From assembly GCA_937125395.1 (NCBI GenBank), contig CAKZLI010000057.1, forward strand, positions 1-64,000: a stretch of DNA of 64,000 bases. Reading direction: 5' to 3'. Shown piece after piece: positions 37,746-48,125 of this stretch (within the stretch, counting starts at the first letter, position 1; every line of letters begins with the position of its first letter). The position numbers were made by a program, and so were the translations under genes. Origin of the DNA: an uncultured Glaciecola sp. Its GTDB lineage: Bacteria; Pseudomonadota; Gammaproteobacteria; Enterobacterales; Alteromonadaceae. The notes beneath the pieces are model-generated. The model saw only the letters and a list, made by a program, of their open reading frames with translations, was not told the DNA's origin and ran no database searches.

Positions 37746-39067
37746 ACATAGCCACACCAACTTGGCGTCAGCATCTGTTGTTATTGATGTTGACGTTATT
37801 TTATATTGAAGCATTTGTCGGTCGGCAAATAATGGCCGTTATGATCGAGCCAATTAAAACAGAATTTGGTGCTAGTGATGGGCAAATGGGCTTCTTAACG
37901 GGCTTGGCATTTGCGATTGTATTTGCCTTAACGGGTCTTTCAGCAGGTCGTTTAGCTGATCGCGTTAGTCGTACAAAGTTACTCGCAGCAAGTGCGATAT
38001 GTTGGGGAGTTTTTACTGTTATAAGTGGTGTTGCAACTGGCTTTATCATGTTACTGATTATGCGTATGTTGATTGCTGTCGCCGAATCCCCTATCACCGC
38101 AGCATCATTATCATTGCTTGCTGATACCTATCCGATAGAGCAACGTGCATTTGCAATCAGTTGTTTCACTTCTGGCGCAACGATCTCCGCTATTATCGCT
38201 TTAACCGTTGGGGCACATTGGGTAGAACTCTATGGCTGGCGTGATACGCTGTTTATAATTTCGTTACCTGCAGCATTCATTGCATTTATCTTTTATTTTT
38301 TCATGCCCGACCCTAGGCATGTTAAGGTTGCGCCAACTGAAGATTCAATATACGCGCAATCACCAATTGATAACGCCGGCAACTTTAAAGAGTCAACTAA
38401 ATCACTGTTTAAGTTAAAAGACTACCGATTACTGATTTATGCAAGCTCAATTGCAACCATCAGTGCCAATGCTTTTGGTATGTGGAACGCTACATTTTTA
38501 GTTAGGAGTCATGATTTAACATTAACTCAAGCCGGTATGATGGCTGGATTCTTTGGCGGGGGTGCTGCCGCAATAGGCATTTTATTGAGTGGCTATTTGG
38601 CAAATCGAATAGCCCGACGCAAAGGCCCTCTGTGGATGCCCTTGACAGGTCATCTGTTAGGTTGGTCATGTATGATGATCTATCTTTTATGGCCTCAAGG
38701 ATTGGGAGATAGCTGGTTTTTTACGAATGTTCCTTTTGCTATGATTTTTTGTGGATTAGCGAGTTTTTTTTCGGTGTGGTGGTTTAGCCCAAGTATTTCA
38801 TTATTAACTGAAATCGTTCCAAACAACCAACGAGCACTGGCTATTTCAATTCAAACAGTACTTGTCACTCTTTTAGGCCTGGGTGTGGGACCAATGTTAG
38901 TCGGCTTTTTAAGTGATATTTTTAGCGCTGTAGCTGGCGGCGAGTCTTTACGCTATGCCTTAGTTGTGACAAGCTTATCCACGCTTATTTCTGTTGTTAT
39001 ATTGTTTCGCCTTAAATCGTATCAAGCGAAACAAGCATTACTAAACCATCACCCTATACACCCTTAA
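37742..39067 (+). CDS. MFS transporter (spinster-like)
   Basis: 441 aa, about 12 [43 protein letters not shown] start coupled to the hsaF stop. Confidence 0.9.
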   Translation: MNIATPTWRQHLLLLMLTLFYIEAFVGRQIMAVMIEPIKTEFGASDGQMGFLTGLAFAIVFALTGLSAGRLADRVSRTKLLAASAICWGVFTVISGVATGFIMLLIMRMLIAVAESPITAASLSLLADTYPIEQRAFAISCFTSGATISAIIALTVGAHWVELYGWRDTLFIISLPAAFIAFIFYFFMPDPRHVKVAPTEDSIYAQSPIDNAGNFKESTKSLFKLKDYRLLIYASSIATISANAFGMWNATFLVRSHDLTLTQAGMMAGFFGGGAAAIGILLSGYLANRIARRKGPLWMPLTGHLLGWSCMMIYLLWPQGLGDSWFFTNVPFAMIFCGLASFFSVWWFSPSISLLTEIVPNNQRALAISIQTVLVTLLGLGVGPMLVGFLSDIFSAVAGGESLRYALVVTSLSTLISVVILFRLKSYQAKQALLNHHPIHP

Positions 39068-39136
39068 TGATTAATTATAACAATGTGTTCTTAACAATTA
39101 ATTTTTAACAACCAACAAATATGTTTCGGAGTATTT

Positions 39137-39904
39137 ATGACAATTACAGCAGTTACAGGTTCAGCCTCAGGCATTGGCGCAGCAGTGTGCAAACAGTTGC
39201 AAGAAGCGGGTCATACAGTATTGGGTATAGATAGACAAAATGCAGATATCATTGCAGATTTATCCACCGTCGAAGGACGTATTAATGCTGCTAACCAAGT
39301 AAAAGCATTGTCTAACAATAAACTCGATGGCTTAGTTTGTTGTGCGGGTTTAGGCGTGACAGCGCCGAGTGCAAGCTTGGTCATATCTGTTAATTATTTC
39401 GGTACTACTGAGCTCATCGCATTATTACAAGATACCTTAGCACAAGGCGAAAATCCTGCAATTACGATTATTGGCTCCGTGGCTGCCGTTCAACAAATTG
39501 CAGAGCCCCATGCAATGACCGAACTCATGCTCGAAAACAAAGAAATCGATGCACGAACAATGGCCGACGAACTAGGCCAGCCGCATATTGCTTACTCTGC
39601 ATCTAAATATGCTTTAACTGTGCATGCTCGTCGTCTAGCCGTGCAAATAGGCAAAACGGGTGTCCGTTTAAATACTGTGGCACCGGGCGCAGTCGAAACA
39701 CCATTACACGAAGCGTCTAAAAACGATCCACGCTTTGGTGAGGCTGTGCGCAATTTTGTCGCCCCGATTGGTCGCAATGGCGAGCCTAGCGAAATTGCTG
39801 ATGCGGTGACTTTCTTACAATCTTCCAATGCTTCATTTATCCATGGCAGCGTCCTATATGTCGATGGTGGAATGGATGCGATGATGCGTAACGGCAACTT
39901 ATAA
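39137..39904 (+). CDS. SDR, 3-alpha-hydroxysteroid dehydrogenase/carbonyl reductase (HsdA)-like
   Basis: ITAVTGSASGIGAAVCKQLQEAGHTVLGIDRQNADIIADLSTVEGR, LDGLVCCAGLG, VSVNYFGTTEL resemble Comamonas HsdA. Confidence 0.82.
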   Translation: MTITAVTGSASGIGAAVCKQLQEAGHTVLGIDRQNADIIADLSTVEGRINAANQVKALSNNKLDGLVCCAGLGVTAPSASLVISVNYFGTTELIALLQDTLAQGENPAITIIGSVAAVQQIAEPHAMTELMLENKEIDARTMADELGQPHIAYSASKYALTVHARRLAVQIGKTGVRLNTVAPGAVETPLHEASKNDPRFGEAVRNFVAPIGRNGEPSEIADAVTFLQSSNASFIHGSVLYVDGGMDAMMRNGNL

Positions 39905-39924
39905 ATAAACTCAAGGGATGAATC

Positions 39925-40677
39925 ATGGCTAACGAACCATTTAGATTACACGGACAAGTGGCATTGGTTACCGGTGCGGGTCGCGGTATGGGTGTCGGCA
40001 TTGCCCGAATGTTAGGTAAATTAGGCGCCCAAATCGCGGTCAATGATTTTTATCCAGAGCGTGCCGATGAGACAGTGCAAGCGCTTATAAATGAAGGTAT
40101 TGAGGCGTTTTCAGCTTGCGCAGACGTCACCGACCACACTGGCGTTAGACACATGGTTGATACGATCCTCGAGCGCACTGGCAAAATTGATATTTTTGTT
40201 GCTAATGCCGGTGTACCTACTGATGGCATGGGCTATTGTAAATTTTTAGATTCCGCACCAGAAGATTGGCAAAAGTTTGTTAATTTAAACATGTTTGGTC
40301 TCATGAATTGTTGTCATGCTGTTGTACCTGGTATGAAAGCACGCGGCTATGGACGAGTTATTGCCATCACCTCAGAGTCGTGGCGCGCAGGCCTACCGAT
40401 GGGCATTGCTGCCTATGCTGCCTCAAAAGCAGGTGCTGTTGGATTTATTCGCCATCTTGCTGCTGAAATGGGTCGTTCAGGGGTAACAGTAAATGCATTG
40501 TCATTAGGTACCATGAACAATTGGGATTCTGAAGCAATGGCCAAAAAAACCTGTTTTGTCCCTCGCGCAGGCAGTCCTGAAGACGTAGGTGCGGGCGTTG
40601 CCTATTTTGCATCGAAGGAAGCCGAATGGGTTACCGGTCAAGTACTCCCGCTAAATGGGGGGTCTTTGACCGCTTAA
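39925..40677 (+). CDS. SDR family oxidoreductase
   Basis: VALVTGAGRGMGVGIARMLGKLGAQIAV, YAASKAGAVGF. Confidence 0.92.
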   Translation: MANEPFRLHGQVALVTGAGRGMGVGIARMLGKLGAQIAVNDFYPERADETVQALINEGIEAFSACADVTDHTGVRHMVDTILERTGKIDIFVANAGVPTDGMGYCKFLDSAPEDWQKFVNLNMFGLMNCCHAVVPGMKARGYGRVIAITSESWRAGLPMGIAAYAASKAGAVGFIRHLAAEMGRSGVTVNALSLGTMNNWDSEAMAKKTCFVPRAGSPEDVGAGVAYFASKEAEWVTGQVLPLNGGSLTA

Positions 40678-40745
40678 CGGCTACCTATTTTTGTTATTGA
40701 TAGTCAAGACGAATGTATTAACTGGTTTGTATAAGTAGGGAAATT

Positions 40746-41914
40746 ATGTTTTTTTATTTTGAATTTAAGACTTGGCTCACTATGATGCGTTTAATCAATA
40801 AAGAGTCAAATAAAGAAAAACGCCGAAAACTGTTCAAACTCGTTGGAGTAAAGACACCATTGCGTGCAATTGGACACAGTGTTTGTTTTTTACTAGATGT
40901 AATTTTATTTCCTAAACTCTGGTTTATCAATGTAAAAGAACCCGTGTTTATTATTGGTCACGCACGAAGTGGAACGACATTAGCTCATCGATTAATGAGC
41001 GGCGATGAGCGCTTTTCGGTATTTCGTTACTATGAGTTATTGTTGCCTTCATTGTTACAAAAAAAATTCGTGCGAATGATCGCTTGGCTAGATAAGTGTT
41101 ATTTAGGTGAACGCCTAGAAAAACGGCTTGAAGCTTGGGAAACACGTAAGTTTGGACCGACTCAACATATTCATAAAATGGGTCTAACTATTCCTGAGGA
41201 AGATGACTTAATGTATATGAGCTCATGCGCATCTGGTTTTTGGGCAACTAAATTACCCTATATGGATTCGTTGGATTTTTTTCATATTGATCAACGTTCA
41301 GCTAAAGAACGCAGCAAAATGATGCGGTTTTATCGCAATTGTGTTCGTCGGCAACTTTATATTAATGGCGACAACAAAATACATTTGAGTAAAAATCCAA
41401 CCTATTGTGGTCGGGTTGGTGCATTAATTGAAGCATTTCCAGACGCACGATTCGTATTATTGTATCGCAACCCTTATGAAACCATACCAAGCTTACTAAA
41501 ATTGCTGCACGTTAGTTGGAAGCTACAAGGTAATACTTCCCAGAGCATGCAAAATTCGACCCGGGTAATGATAAATCTATCCTATGAAAGTTATTTGCAT
41601 CCACTTACTGTGCTTGAGCGCTATCCATCAACACGCTTTGCTATTATAGAATACAGCTCGCTAATTAGCGCCCCAAAAGCCACTATGGAAGCAGTCTATA
41701 GCGATCTTGACATCCCGATTACAACAAAATTTGCGACATTTTTAGACGCTGCGCAAGAAAAAAGCCGTAAACATGAATCAACACATACTTACAGTTTGGC
41801 TGAGTTTGGTCTAGATGATCATGAAATTTATAACCAACTAGCGCCGTTATTTACCCGTTTTAACTGGCCGCAACCACAGCCTTGTGTTGACTCAAAGGAG
41901 CAAGTCAATGTCTA
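40746..41914 (+). CDS. sulfotransferase family protein
   Basis: PVFIIGHARSGTTLAHRLMSGDERFSVF (PAPS 5'-loop type), DARFVLLYRNPYETIPSLLKLL. Confidence 0.85.
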
Positions 41915-43314
41915 ATTCTCCACTTTATGATCTAAGTACTGAACACGCAGCTGCTTGTTTACGAGAGGCATGGGATGATTTGTTACAGAGGCTCAGCGAA
42001 ACACGCAACGCCATAGATGAACCTGCATTATACGCCCCCCCCTCGACTCCTAGAACACTTGCTGAGGGCTATCGCTACATACTCGGTTATCTATATGGTT
42101 CGATTGCTCGTGGACTTGGTCCAAACGTAGAAAACCCTTACTTTGTCCGTGCTATACAGCCGCTCAATCGCACAACTATTGATAATGCAGACGCCATTTA
42201 TTTAACAGCACCTATTGACGGTAATTTTACATATACCATTATTGGTCGAGCTCGTGATACCAGTGCATGGCGTGGTGAACAATGTGCTCCTGGTCAGCGT
42301 AAAGCACCCCATTATGTCATTTTTGAGACCCCCAGCGGATTTTCTGGAGATAGCGGTAGTATAAAAGAACTTAAACCTGGTACTCGCGCAAACTGCGATG
42401 TATTAGATTCATCTAAACTGAAAGTGGATGACAATGGTCGCTTTGAAATCCTCTTAGCTCCTGAAAAACCTGAGGGTTATACGGGAAACTTTATGCGCAC
42501 GCGCAAAACGCGTCAGCGGACTTTAGAGGATGGTAGTGAAGTAGAACGGACTTTCGTAGCTCAACAGGTCATGTTACGTGAACTCTTTTGTGATTGGGAG
42601 AATGAAGACCTATTGGATTTGTTTATCTATCGTAATGACAGGCTCGGCAAACCGATCCGTCCATATGATGTTGAGCAAGCAGACGCCCAAATACGTAAAA
42701 TTGGCGAACTAACGCGTAATCAGGTGCATTTTTGGAATGAATTTTATGCAGTTGTATGTGAAGCATACGGTAAACTTCAGGGCGAAGGAGAATCCTTTAT
42801 GCCAACTAATAACTTCAACGTCCCTAATGCAGCCTCATTAGCAACTGCAGGAGGCATGGCTACCAATATTTATTGTGGTGGCATGTTTGATTTGGGTGAA
42901 GATGATGCATTAATCTTAACTCTAAACCAGCCGATCGAGCCACAATACATAGGCTTTCATTTAGGTAATTTGTGGGGAGAATCTCTCGAGTTTGCAAGTC
43001 ATCAATCTAGTTTAAACGGGCTGCAGGCTCATCGTGATGCAGACAATGTCTATCGTTATGTGGTTGCACACCAAGATCCGGGTATTGCAAATTGGGTTGA
43101 TACGACTGGTCAGCCTCAAGGATATATGTCAGTCCGCTGGGCATACTCAATACGTCCAAGCGAAAACTTACCATGGGCAACTGCTACACTTGTCAAATTT
43201 GATGAGCTAGAGAAATATTTACCTGCAGATACCAAACGTATTACCAATGAACAACGCTTGCAGCAAATCGCGATCCGTCAGGAGCACGTACAAAGACGCT
43301 ATCGTCACCACTAA
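41908..43314 (+). CDS. conserved protein of unknown function, possibly DUF1214-related, coupled to the sulfotransferase
   Basis: 469 aa from ATG 41908; YFVRAIQPLNRTTIDNADAIYLTAPIDGNFTYTIIGRARD; starts inside the upstream gene's end. Confidence 0.6.
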   Translation: MSNSPLYDLSTEHAAACLREAWDDLLQRLSETRNAIDEPALYAPPSTPRTLAEGYRYILGYLYGSIARGLGPNVENPYFVRAIQPLNRTTIDNADAIYLTAPIDGNFTYTIIGRARDTSAWRGEQCAPGQRKAPHYVIFETPSGFSGDSGSIKELKPGTRANCDVLDSSKLKVDDNGRFEILLAPEKPEGYTGNFMRTRKTRQRTLEDGSEVERTFVAQQVMLRELFCDWENEDLLDLFIYRNDRLGKPIRPYDVEQADAQIRKIGELTRNQVHFWNEFYAVVCEAYGKLQGEGESFMPTNNFNVPNAASLATAGGMATNIYCGGMFDLGEDDALILTLNQPIEPQYIGFHLGNLWGESLEFASHQSSLNGLQAHRDADNVYRYVVAHQDPGIANWVDTTGQPQGYMSVRWAYSIRPSENLPWATATLVKFDELEKYLPADTKRITNEQRLQQIAIRQEHVQRRYRHH

Positions 43315-43355
43315 ATTATCAACACTAAAATAAGCAGGGTTAAGGAGTAAATCTG

Positions 43356-44216
43356 TTGAATGCATTGCATAATAAGGTCGCTATTATTACTGGTGCGAGT
43401 CGTGGGATCGGCGCAGCTATTGCTGAACGTTTTGCTGCTGAAGGTGCGTATGTTGTAATTACTGCTCGAACAGCAATACCAGGTGCGCGTTTACCTGGGT
43501 CTTTACAAGAGACCGAAGCCCGAATAACAGCACGTGGTGGGCAATGTCTAAGTATTGTAGGTGATCTAAATAAGGAAACTGATAGGCAAGCAATAGTTAC
43601 TCAAGCAATTGCCCATTTTGGTGGTATTGACATATTGGTTAATAATGCTGCATTTGCTCGCTTTGGCCTAAGTCTGATGCAGCAGCCAAAGCATATTCAG
43701 CTTTCTCTTGGTATTAATTTTGTGGCACCTATTCACCTGAGTCAATTGGTTATACCATCAATGATCGAACGAGGCGCAGGCTGGATTTTAAACCTATCGA
43801 GTGATACCTCAAACAAACCTGAACCTGGCCCATATGCTGAAGACTCTAGAGCATTTCAATTTCATAACACTGCATCGCCAAGTCTTTATGGTGCAACTAA
43901 GGCAGCACTGGAACGTTTAACGACCGGCTGGGCTATGGAAATTGCTGACAGCAATATTGCGATGAACACACTTGCACCAGTAGAGGCCGTTGCTAGCGAG
44001 GGGGCATTAGATAGTGGCAGTATTGACGCTGTTGCTTTTTTTGAACCGATAGAAGCTATGGCCGAAGCCGCGTTAGCACTTTGCACACAACCACCTGAAC
44101 TCATATCAGGACGAACTGCAATAAGTCTTCATTTGTTAGAAGAGTTGGGAATTGATGTGCGGACTATTAATGGCGAGCAGCTTGTCGATAACGTCCCAAA
44201 AGCAATGTTAAAATAA
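43356..44216 (+). CDS. SDR family oxidoreductase
   Basis: TTG start; VAIITGASRGIGAAIAERFAAEGAYVVITART, NNAAFARFG. Confidence 0.9.
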   Translation: MNALHNKVAIITGASRGIGAAIAERFAAEGAYVVITARTAIPGARLPGSLQETEARITARGGQCLSIVGDLNKETDRQAIVTQAIAHFGGIDILVNNAAFARFGLSLMQQPKHIQLSLGINFVAPIHLSQLVIPSMIERGAGWILNLSSDTSNKPEPGPYAEDSRAFQFHNTASPSLYGATKAALERLTTGWAMEIADSNIAMNTLAPVEAVASEGALDSGSIDAVAFFEPIEAMAEAALALCTQPPELISGRTAISLHLLEELGIDVRTINGEQLVDNVPKAMLK

Positions 44217-44252
44217 TATAGGTATTCAAATATAACTGATCGACCAATTAGT

Positions 44253-44280
44253 CAGGCCCGGTTATTGAAGGCCTGTTTGA
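44253..44280. terminator. hairpin at the convergent junction of the two operons, possible terminator
   Basis: CAGGCC...GGCCTG followed by TTTGATT. Confidence 0.45.
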
Positions 44281-44309
44281 TTGAATTAGTGTTGGTTTGT
44301 CAAAATAAC

Positions 44310-45275
44310 TTATTTACTTTCGAGTTTAGATTGATCACCAGCACCGAGTTTAGACTTATTACTTAATCCGACTTTAGAGCCTGCCAATAACTCTCCTGTA
44401 TTAAAATCGTACAAACGGTTTGGGGTTAATTTGACACCAGGAGGCGGACTCACATCTTGAGGCACCATATAATCTTCTACTAACGCGCTACCAGGGACCA
44501 TCGAATACTGTTCTAAATCAGTGCAGCCGCGCTCATACAAAATACTATCATCGAGACAATGATTCCCAGTGAACTCACGACTGTTACTAGTAACAATTTC
44601 ATAAGCTGCATCAGCCATTATCTCAGGCTTGCGAAACTCTGAGACCAACTCTTTACCACCATGTAATTCAGCAGATGGCGTATAGATACCACAACGAGGC
44701 CATATTGTATTAGCTGCGATCCCCTCTGCTTGCCATTCTTTTGACCAACCTAAAGTATACAAGCTCACTGCAAATTTGGATACTGTATAGGCTGACGAAT
44801 TCATGAACCAAACAGGGTTGAGATCAAGCGGTGGCGCTAAGCCTAATATATGCGGGTTTTCTGATTTACACAGATGCGGATAAGCGGCTTTTGCGAGTAA
44901 AAAATATGCTCGTTCATTAATATCGAATACTAAATCATGACGCTTAGTGGTAAATTCTGCGGTAGGCTGTAACCAATATGCACCTGCATTATGTACTAAT
45001 ATGTCAATCCCACCAAAATGCTCCACCGTAGTCGCAATAGCCGTATTGATGTCTCCTTCATTTCGTACATCTAATTTAATAGCGAGTCCTTTACCTCCCG
45101 CTTCTTCTATCGCTTTTACGGTTTCATGAATAGTCCCTGGCAAAAATTTATGGGCTTCATCAGACTTTGCTGCGACAGCGACATTAGCGCCATCAGCTGC
45201 AAAACGCAATGCCATTGCAAGACCAATGCCTCGAGAGGCACCAGTGATAAAAACCGTCTTATTTTGTAAGCTCAT
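44310..45275 (-). CDS. SDR family oxidoreductase (HSDL2-like)
   Basis: VFITGASRGIGLAMALRFAADGANVAVAAKSDEAHKFLPGTIHETVKAIEEAGGKGLAIKLDVR. Confidence 0.9.
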   Translation of the reverse strand: MSLQNKTVFITGASRGIGLAMALRFAADGANVAVAAKSDEAHKFLPGTIHETVKAIEEAGGKGLAIKLDVRNEGDINTAIATTVEHFGGIDILVHNAGAYWLQPTAEFTTKRHDLVFDINERAYFLLAKAAYPHLCKSENPHILGLAPPLDLNPVWFMNSSAYTVSKFAVSLYTLGWSKEWQAEGIAANTIWPRCGIYTPSAELHGGKELVSEFRKPEIMADAAYEIVTSNSREFTGNHCLDDSILYERGCTDLEQYSMVPGSALVEDYMVPQDVSPPPGVKLTPNRLYDFNTGELLAGSKVGLSNKSKLGAGDQSKLESK

Positions 45276-45287
45276 ACTACACCTATG

Positions 45288-45761
45288 TTATTTGCAAAAA
45301 GTATATCGACTTATCGTATCTACCACACAAGCTGGACGGTCTTGTCCTTCCACTTCAATGCTTATTCTAGCGGTCACTTGAATGCTATCTTTAATTTGTT
45401 CGACCTTGATGATGTCACCCGTGCCACGAATTTTACTACCTACTTTCACAATATTCGGAAAACGGATTTTGTCGCAACCATAATTCACGCCCATGCTAAT
45501 ATTTTGCACTTCCATGAGTTGTGGTAAAAAATAATTGACCAACGACAAGGTCAAATAACCATGCGCAATACATGCACCGAAAGGACCTTGTGCCGCTTTG
45601 ACTGGATCAACATGGATCCATTGGTGATCGCCCGTCGATTCGGCAAACATATCAATCCGTGTCTGATCGATCACAATCCAGTCACTCACGCCTAGATGAA
45701 TATCCGTTGCAGCAAGTAACTGTGCTTGAGAAGTAAAAACCTGATTAGCTGTTGTCGTCAT
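45288..45761 (-). CDS. MaoC-like hydratase
   Basis: IDMFAESTGDHQWIHVDPVKAAQGPFGACIAHGYLTLSL hydratase-2 motif. Confidence 0.92.
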   Translation of the reverse strand: MTTTANQVFTSQAQLLAATDIHLGVSDWIVIDQTRIDMFAESTGDHQWIHVDPVKAAQGPFGACIAHGYLTLSLVNYFLPQLMEVQNISMGVNYGCDKIRFPNIVKVGSKIRGTGDIIKVEQIKDSIQVTARISIEVEGQDRPACVVDTISRYTFCK

Positions 45762-45769
45762 AAGTCCTC

Positions 45770-46555
45770 CTATGCGCGCTGTGAGCTAACAGAGATCGTC
45801 TCACCGGTCATGTACGACGAATAATCACTGGCTAAGAACATCATAACATTGGCGATTTCCCATACTTCAGCAGCACGACCAAACGCTTCTTTAGAAGCCA
45901 GTTCATCGAGCATTTCTGCACTGGCTGCTTTTTTCAAAAAATCATGTAAGGCAATCGATGGAGATACTGCATTAATTCGGATCCCGTCATCTGCGGCTTC
46001 CAACGCACTGCAACGCGTAAATGCCATCACACCCGCTTTTGCTGCTGCATAGTGGGCTTGTTCTTTTTGTGCGCGCCAACCTAGCACTGATGCATTATTA
46101 ATGATGACACCGGCTTTGCGCTGCTGCATAAAAGGTAACATGGCGCGGGTCATACGAAATGTGCCAGTAAGAGTAATGTCAATGACCATATTCCATTGTT
46201 CATCAGTCATATCTACCACAGAGGCTTGACCACCCAAACCCGCATTATTAATCAGTACATCGACACCATTTAACTTTTCTTCGGCCTGATTGATCAGCGC
46301 TTGTACTTGCTCTTCTTTGCTGACATCACATAATTGAGCAAACACGTTTTCTAATCCTGTTTGTTCTTTTATTGCATCAACGGCTTTTTCTAATCTACCA
46401 GGGTGAATATCAGAAATCATCAGAGCACGACAGCCCTCTTCAGCTGCTCGAAGGGCTGCTGAAAAACCAATACCTGCACCGGCAGCTGCCGTCACTAAAA
46501 CCGATTTTCCTTGTAACAGGTTATGACCTTTTACGTATTCAGGTGCAACGTTCAT
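45770..46555 (-). CDS. ipdF: SDR, IpdF-like
   Basis: APEYVKGHNLLQGKSVLVTAAAGAGIGFSAALRAAEEG, NNASVLGWRAQKEQAHYAAAKAGVMAFTRCSALEAADDGIRINAVSPSIALHDFL closely resembles mycobacterial IpdF as recalled. Confidence 0.82.
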   Translation of the reverse strand: MNVAPEYVKGHNLLQGKSVLVTAAAGAGIGFSAALRAAEEGCRALMISDIHPGRLEKAVDAIKEQTGLENVFAQLCDVSKEEQVQALINQAEEKLNGVDVLINNAGLGGQASVVDMTDEQWNMVIDITLTGTFRMTRAMLPFMQQRKAGVIINNASVLGWRAQKEQAHYAAAKAGVMAFTRCSALEAADDGIRINAVSPSIALHDFLKKAASAEMLDELASKEAFGRAAEVWEIANVMMFLASDYSSYMTGETISVSSQRA

Positions 46556-46556
46556 A

Positions 46557-48125
46557 TTATTCTCCAAAAATAGGGGGTTGTTTATCAGCCCAAGGTGCGG
46601 CAAGTTCTAATTGACTTGCAAGGCTTAATAATTTCGCTTCGCCACCAAATGGGCCTGCAAATTGCACCCCAATTGGTAATCCTGCTGCGTTGATATGTAA
46701 GGGTACTGACATTGCAGGTAAGCCCGTCATATTAAACAACGCAGCAATCGGCGACGCTTTGAGTATGTTTTGTACGAATGTATCGTAAGGTTGATTCAAT
46801 GCTAATTCACCAATAAGCGGCGGAGGCGCTGTCGTCACTGGTGTCAGGATAAAATCATATTCTTTGAGTAACCCGTCAAACACTTGACCACCTTGGTCAA
46901 ATGCAGACCGTGCTGCGAGCATTTGTTGAGCCGTAAAGCCTTTGGCTTTTTGTAAATGTCCCCACACAATGGCTTCAAATTCGTCTTCGCGAGCCGCCCT
47001 ACCCAAGAGACTTTCTCTTGCTTGAACCGCTTTTAATAAACTACTCGATGTCGCAATCCCCATCCCTTTAAACATCCCCTCTAAAGGAAGGACAGGGTTA
47101 ACAGCCTCAACTTGATGACCTAACGCTTCGAGTAACTTGATGGTCTTGGCTAGCGCATCCTTACAATCTTGATGGACCGGATAACCAAACGGATGCGAAT
47201 CCATTAGACCAATTTTTAATTTTTTCGGTTGTTTCTTGATAGCCCCTAGCATGTCATCATTAGGCAAACTGATTCTTGCACCTAATTCTGCACCTTGGGT
47301 AAGTTGCAGTAATAAAGCTGAATCACGTACACTGCGAGTTAGAGCATGATGCACCGACAACCCCATCGAGCCTTCTAGTGAAGTGGGTCCAAAAGCAACC
47401 CGTCCTCGGCTAGGTTTTAAACCAAATAATCCACAATGAGATGCTGGAATGCGGATCGAACCGCCACCATCAGTGCCGTGCGCTGCCGGAAGTACACGTG
47501 CAGCAACGGCAACAGCAGAACCACTTGAAGAACCACCACTACTATGGCGTGTATCCCAAGGGTTGAGTGTATCACCATGCAGACTTGATTCCCCTGTAGC
47601 TGTTTGACCAAACTCCGGACTCGTTAGTTTGGCAAGGATATTAACCCCAAGGGCTTCGTAACGATTAACTAAGGTTGAGTTCTTGGTTGCGACATTATCT
47701 TTAAAAAATCGACACCCATTAGTCGTGATTGTGCCAGCCATACTCACGCCTAAATCTTTAAACGCATAAGGAACACCTAATAATGGTGCATTGTTCATGT
47801 GCTCCCTGCGCGCACTTGTACTCAATTTACTTAGCTGAACAGCTTGGTCTCGGGCACGTTCAAAATGGTTAACAGCAACCATGTTGAGTTTCGCGTTGGC
47901 TTCAAACCGGCTAATCGCCGCATCGGTCAGCTCCAAGGGTGACACATCGCCTTGGCGCAATAAATCCGTCATGGCAGTCATATCCCATTGTTCATAATCA
48001 GACAATGACGTGTAAGCGGTTGATGTCGCAGCGTGCGTCTTTAATGACATACCTAATACAGCGGCACTGCCTAATGCTCCACTTGCTTGAATTAATCGGC
48101 GTTTTGCAACATCAACCTTTTCCAT
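46557..48125 (-). CDS. amidase signature family protein with N-terminal twin-arginine-like leader
   Basis: NPWDTRHSSGGSSSGSAVAVAARVLPAAHGTDGGGSIRIPASHCGLFGLKPSRG; leader KRRLIQASGALGSAAVLGMSLKTHAA. Confidence 0.9.
   Translation of the reverse strand: MEKVDVAKRRLIQASGALGSAAVLGMSLKTHAATSTAYTSLSDYEQWDMTAMTDLLRQGDVSPLELTDAAISRFEANAKLNMVAVNHFERARDQAVQLSKLSTSARREHMNNAPLLGVPYAFKDLGVSMAGTITTNGCRFFKDNVATKNSTLVNRYEALGVNILAKLTSPEFGQTATGESSLHGDTLNPWDTRHSSGGSSSGSAVAVAARVLPAAHGTDGGGSIRIPASHCGLFGLKPSRGRVAFGPTSLEGSMGLSVHHALTRSVRDSALLLQLTQGAELGARISLPNDDMLGAIKKQPKKLKIGLMDSHPFGYPVHQDCKDALAKTIKLLEALGHQVEAVNPVLPLEGMFKGMGIATSSSLLKAVQARESLLGRAAREDEFEAIVWGHLQKAKGFTAQQMLAARSAFDQGGQVFDGLLKEYDFILTPVTTAPPPLIGELALNQPYDTFVQNILKASPIAALFNMTGLPAMSVPLHINAAGLPIGVQFAGPFGGEAKLLSLASQLELAAPWADKQPPIFGE

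Noticed and set aside
40711-40722. TAGTCA-AGACGA before the sulfotransferase gene, resembling two operator half-sites
   Set aside because: The 4-bp spacer present in all eight other sites is missing, and the gene is internal to an operon; probably chance.
44239-44254. TCGACC-AATT-AGTCAG in the convergent 44216/44310 gap, resembling the operator
   Set aside because: The GTC/GAC core is not conserved and the region is downstream of both genes.
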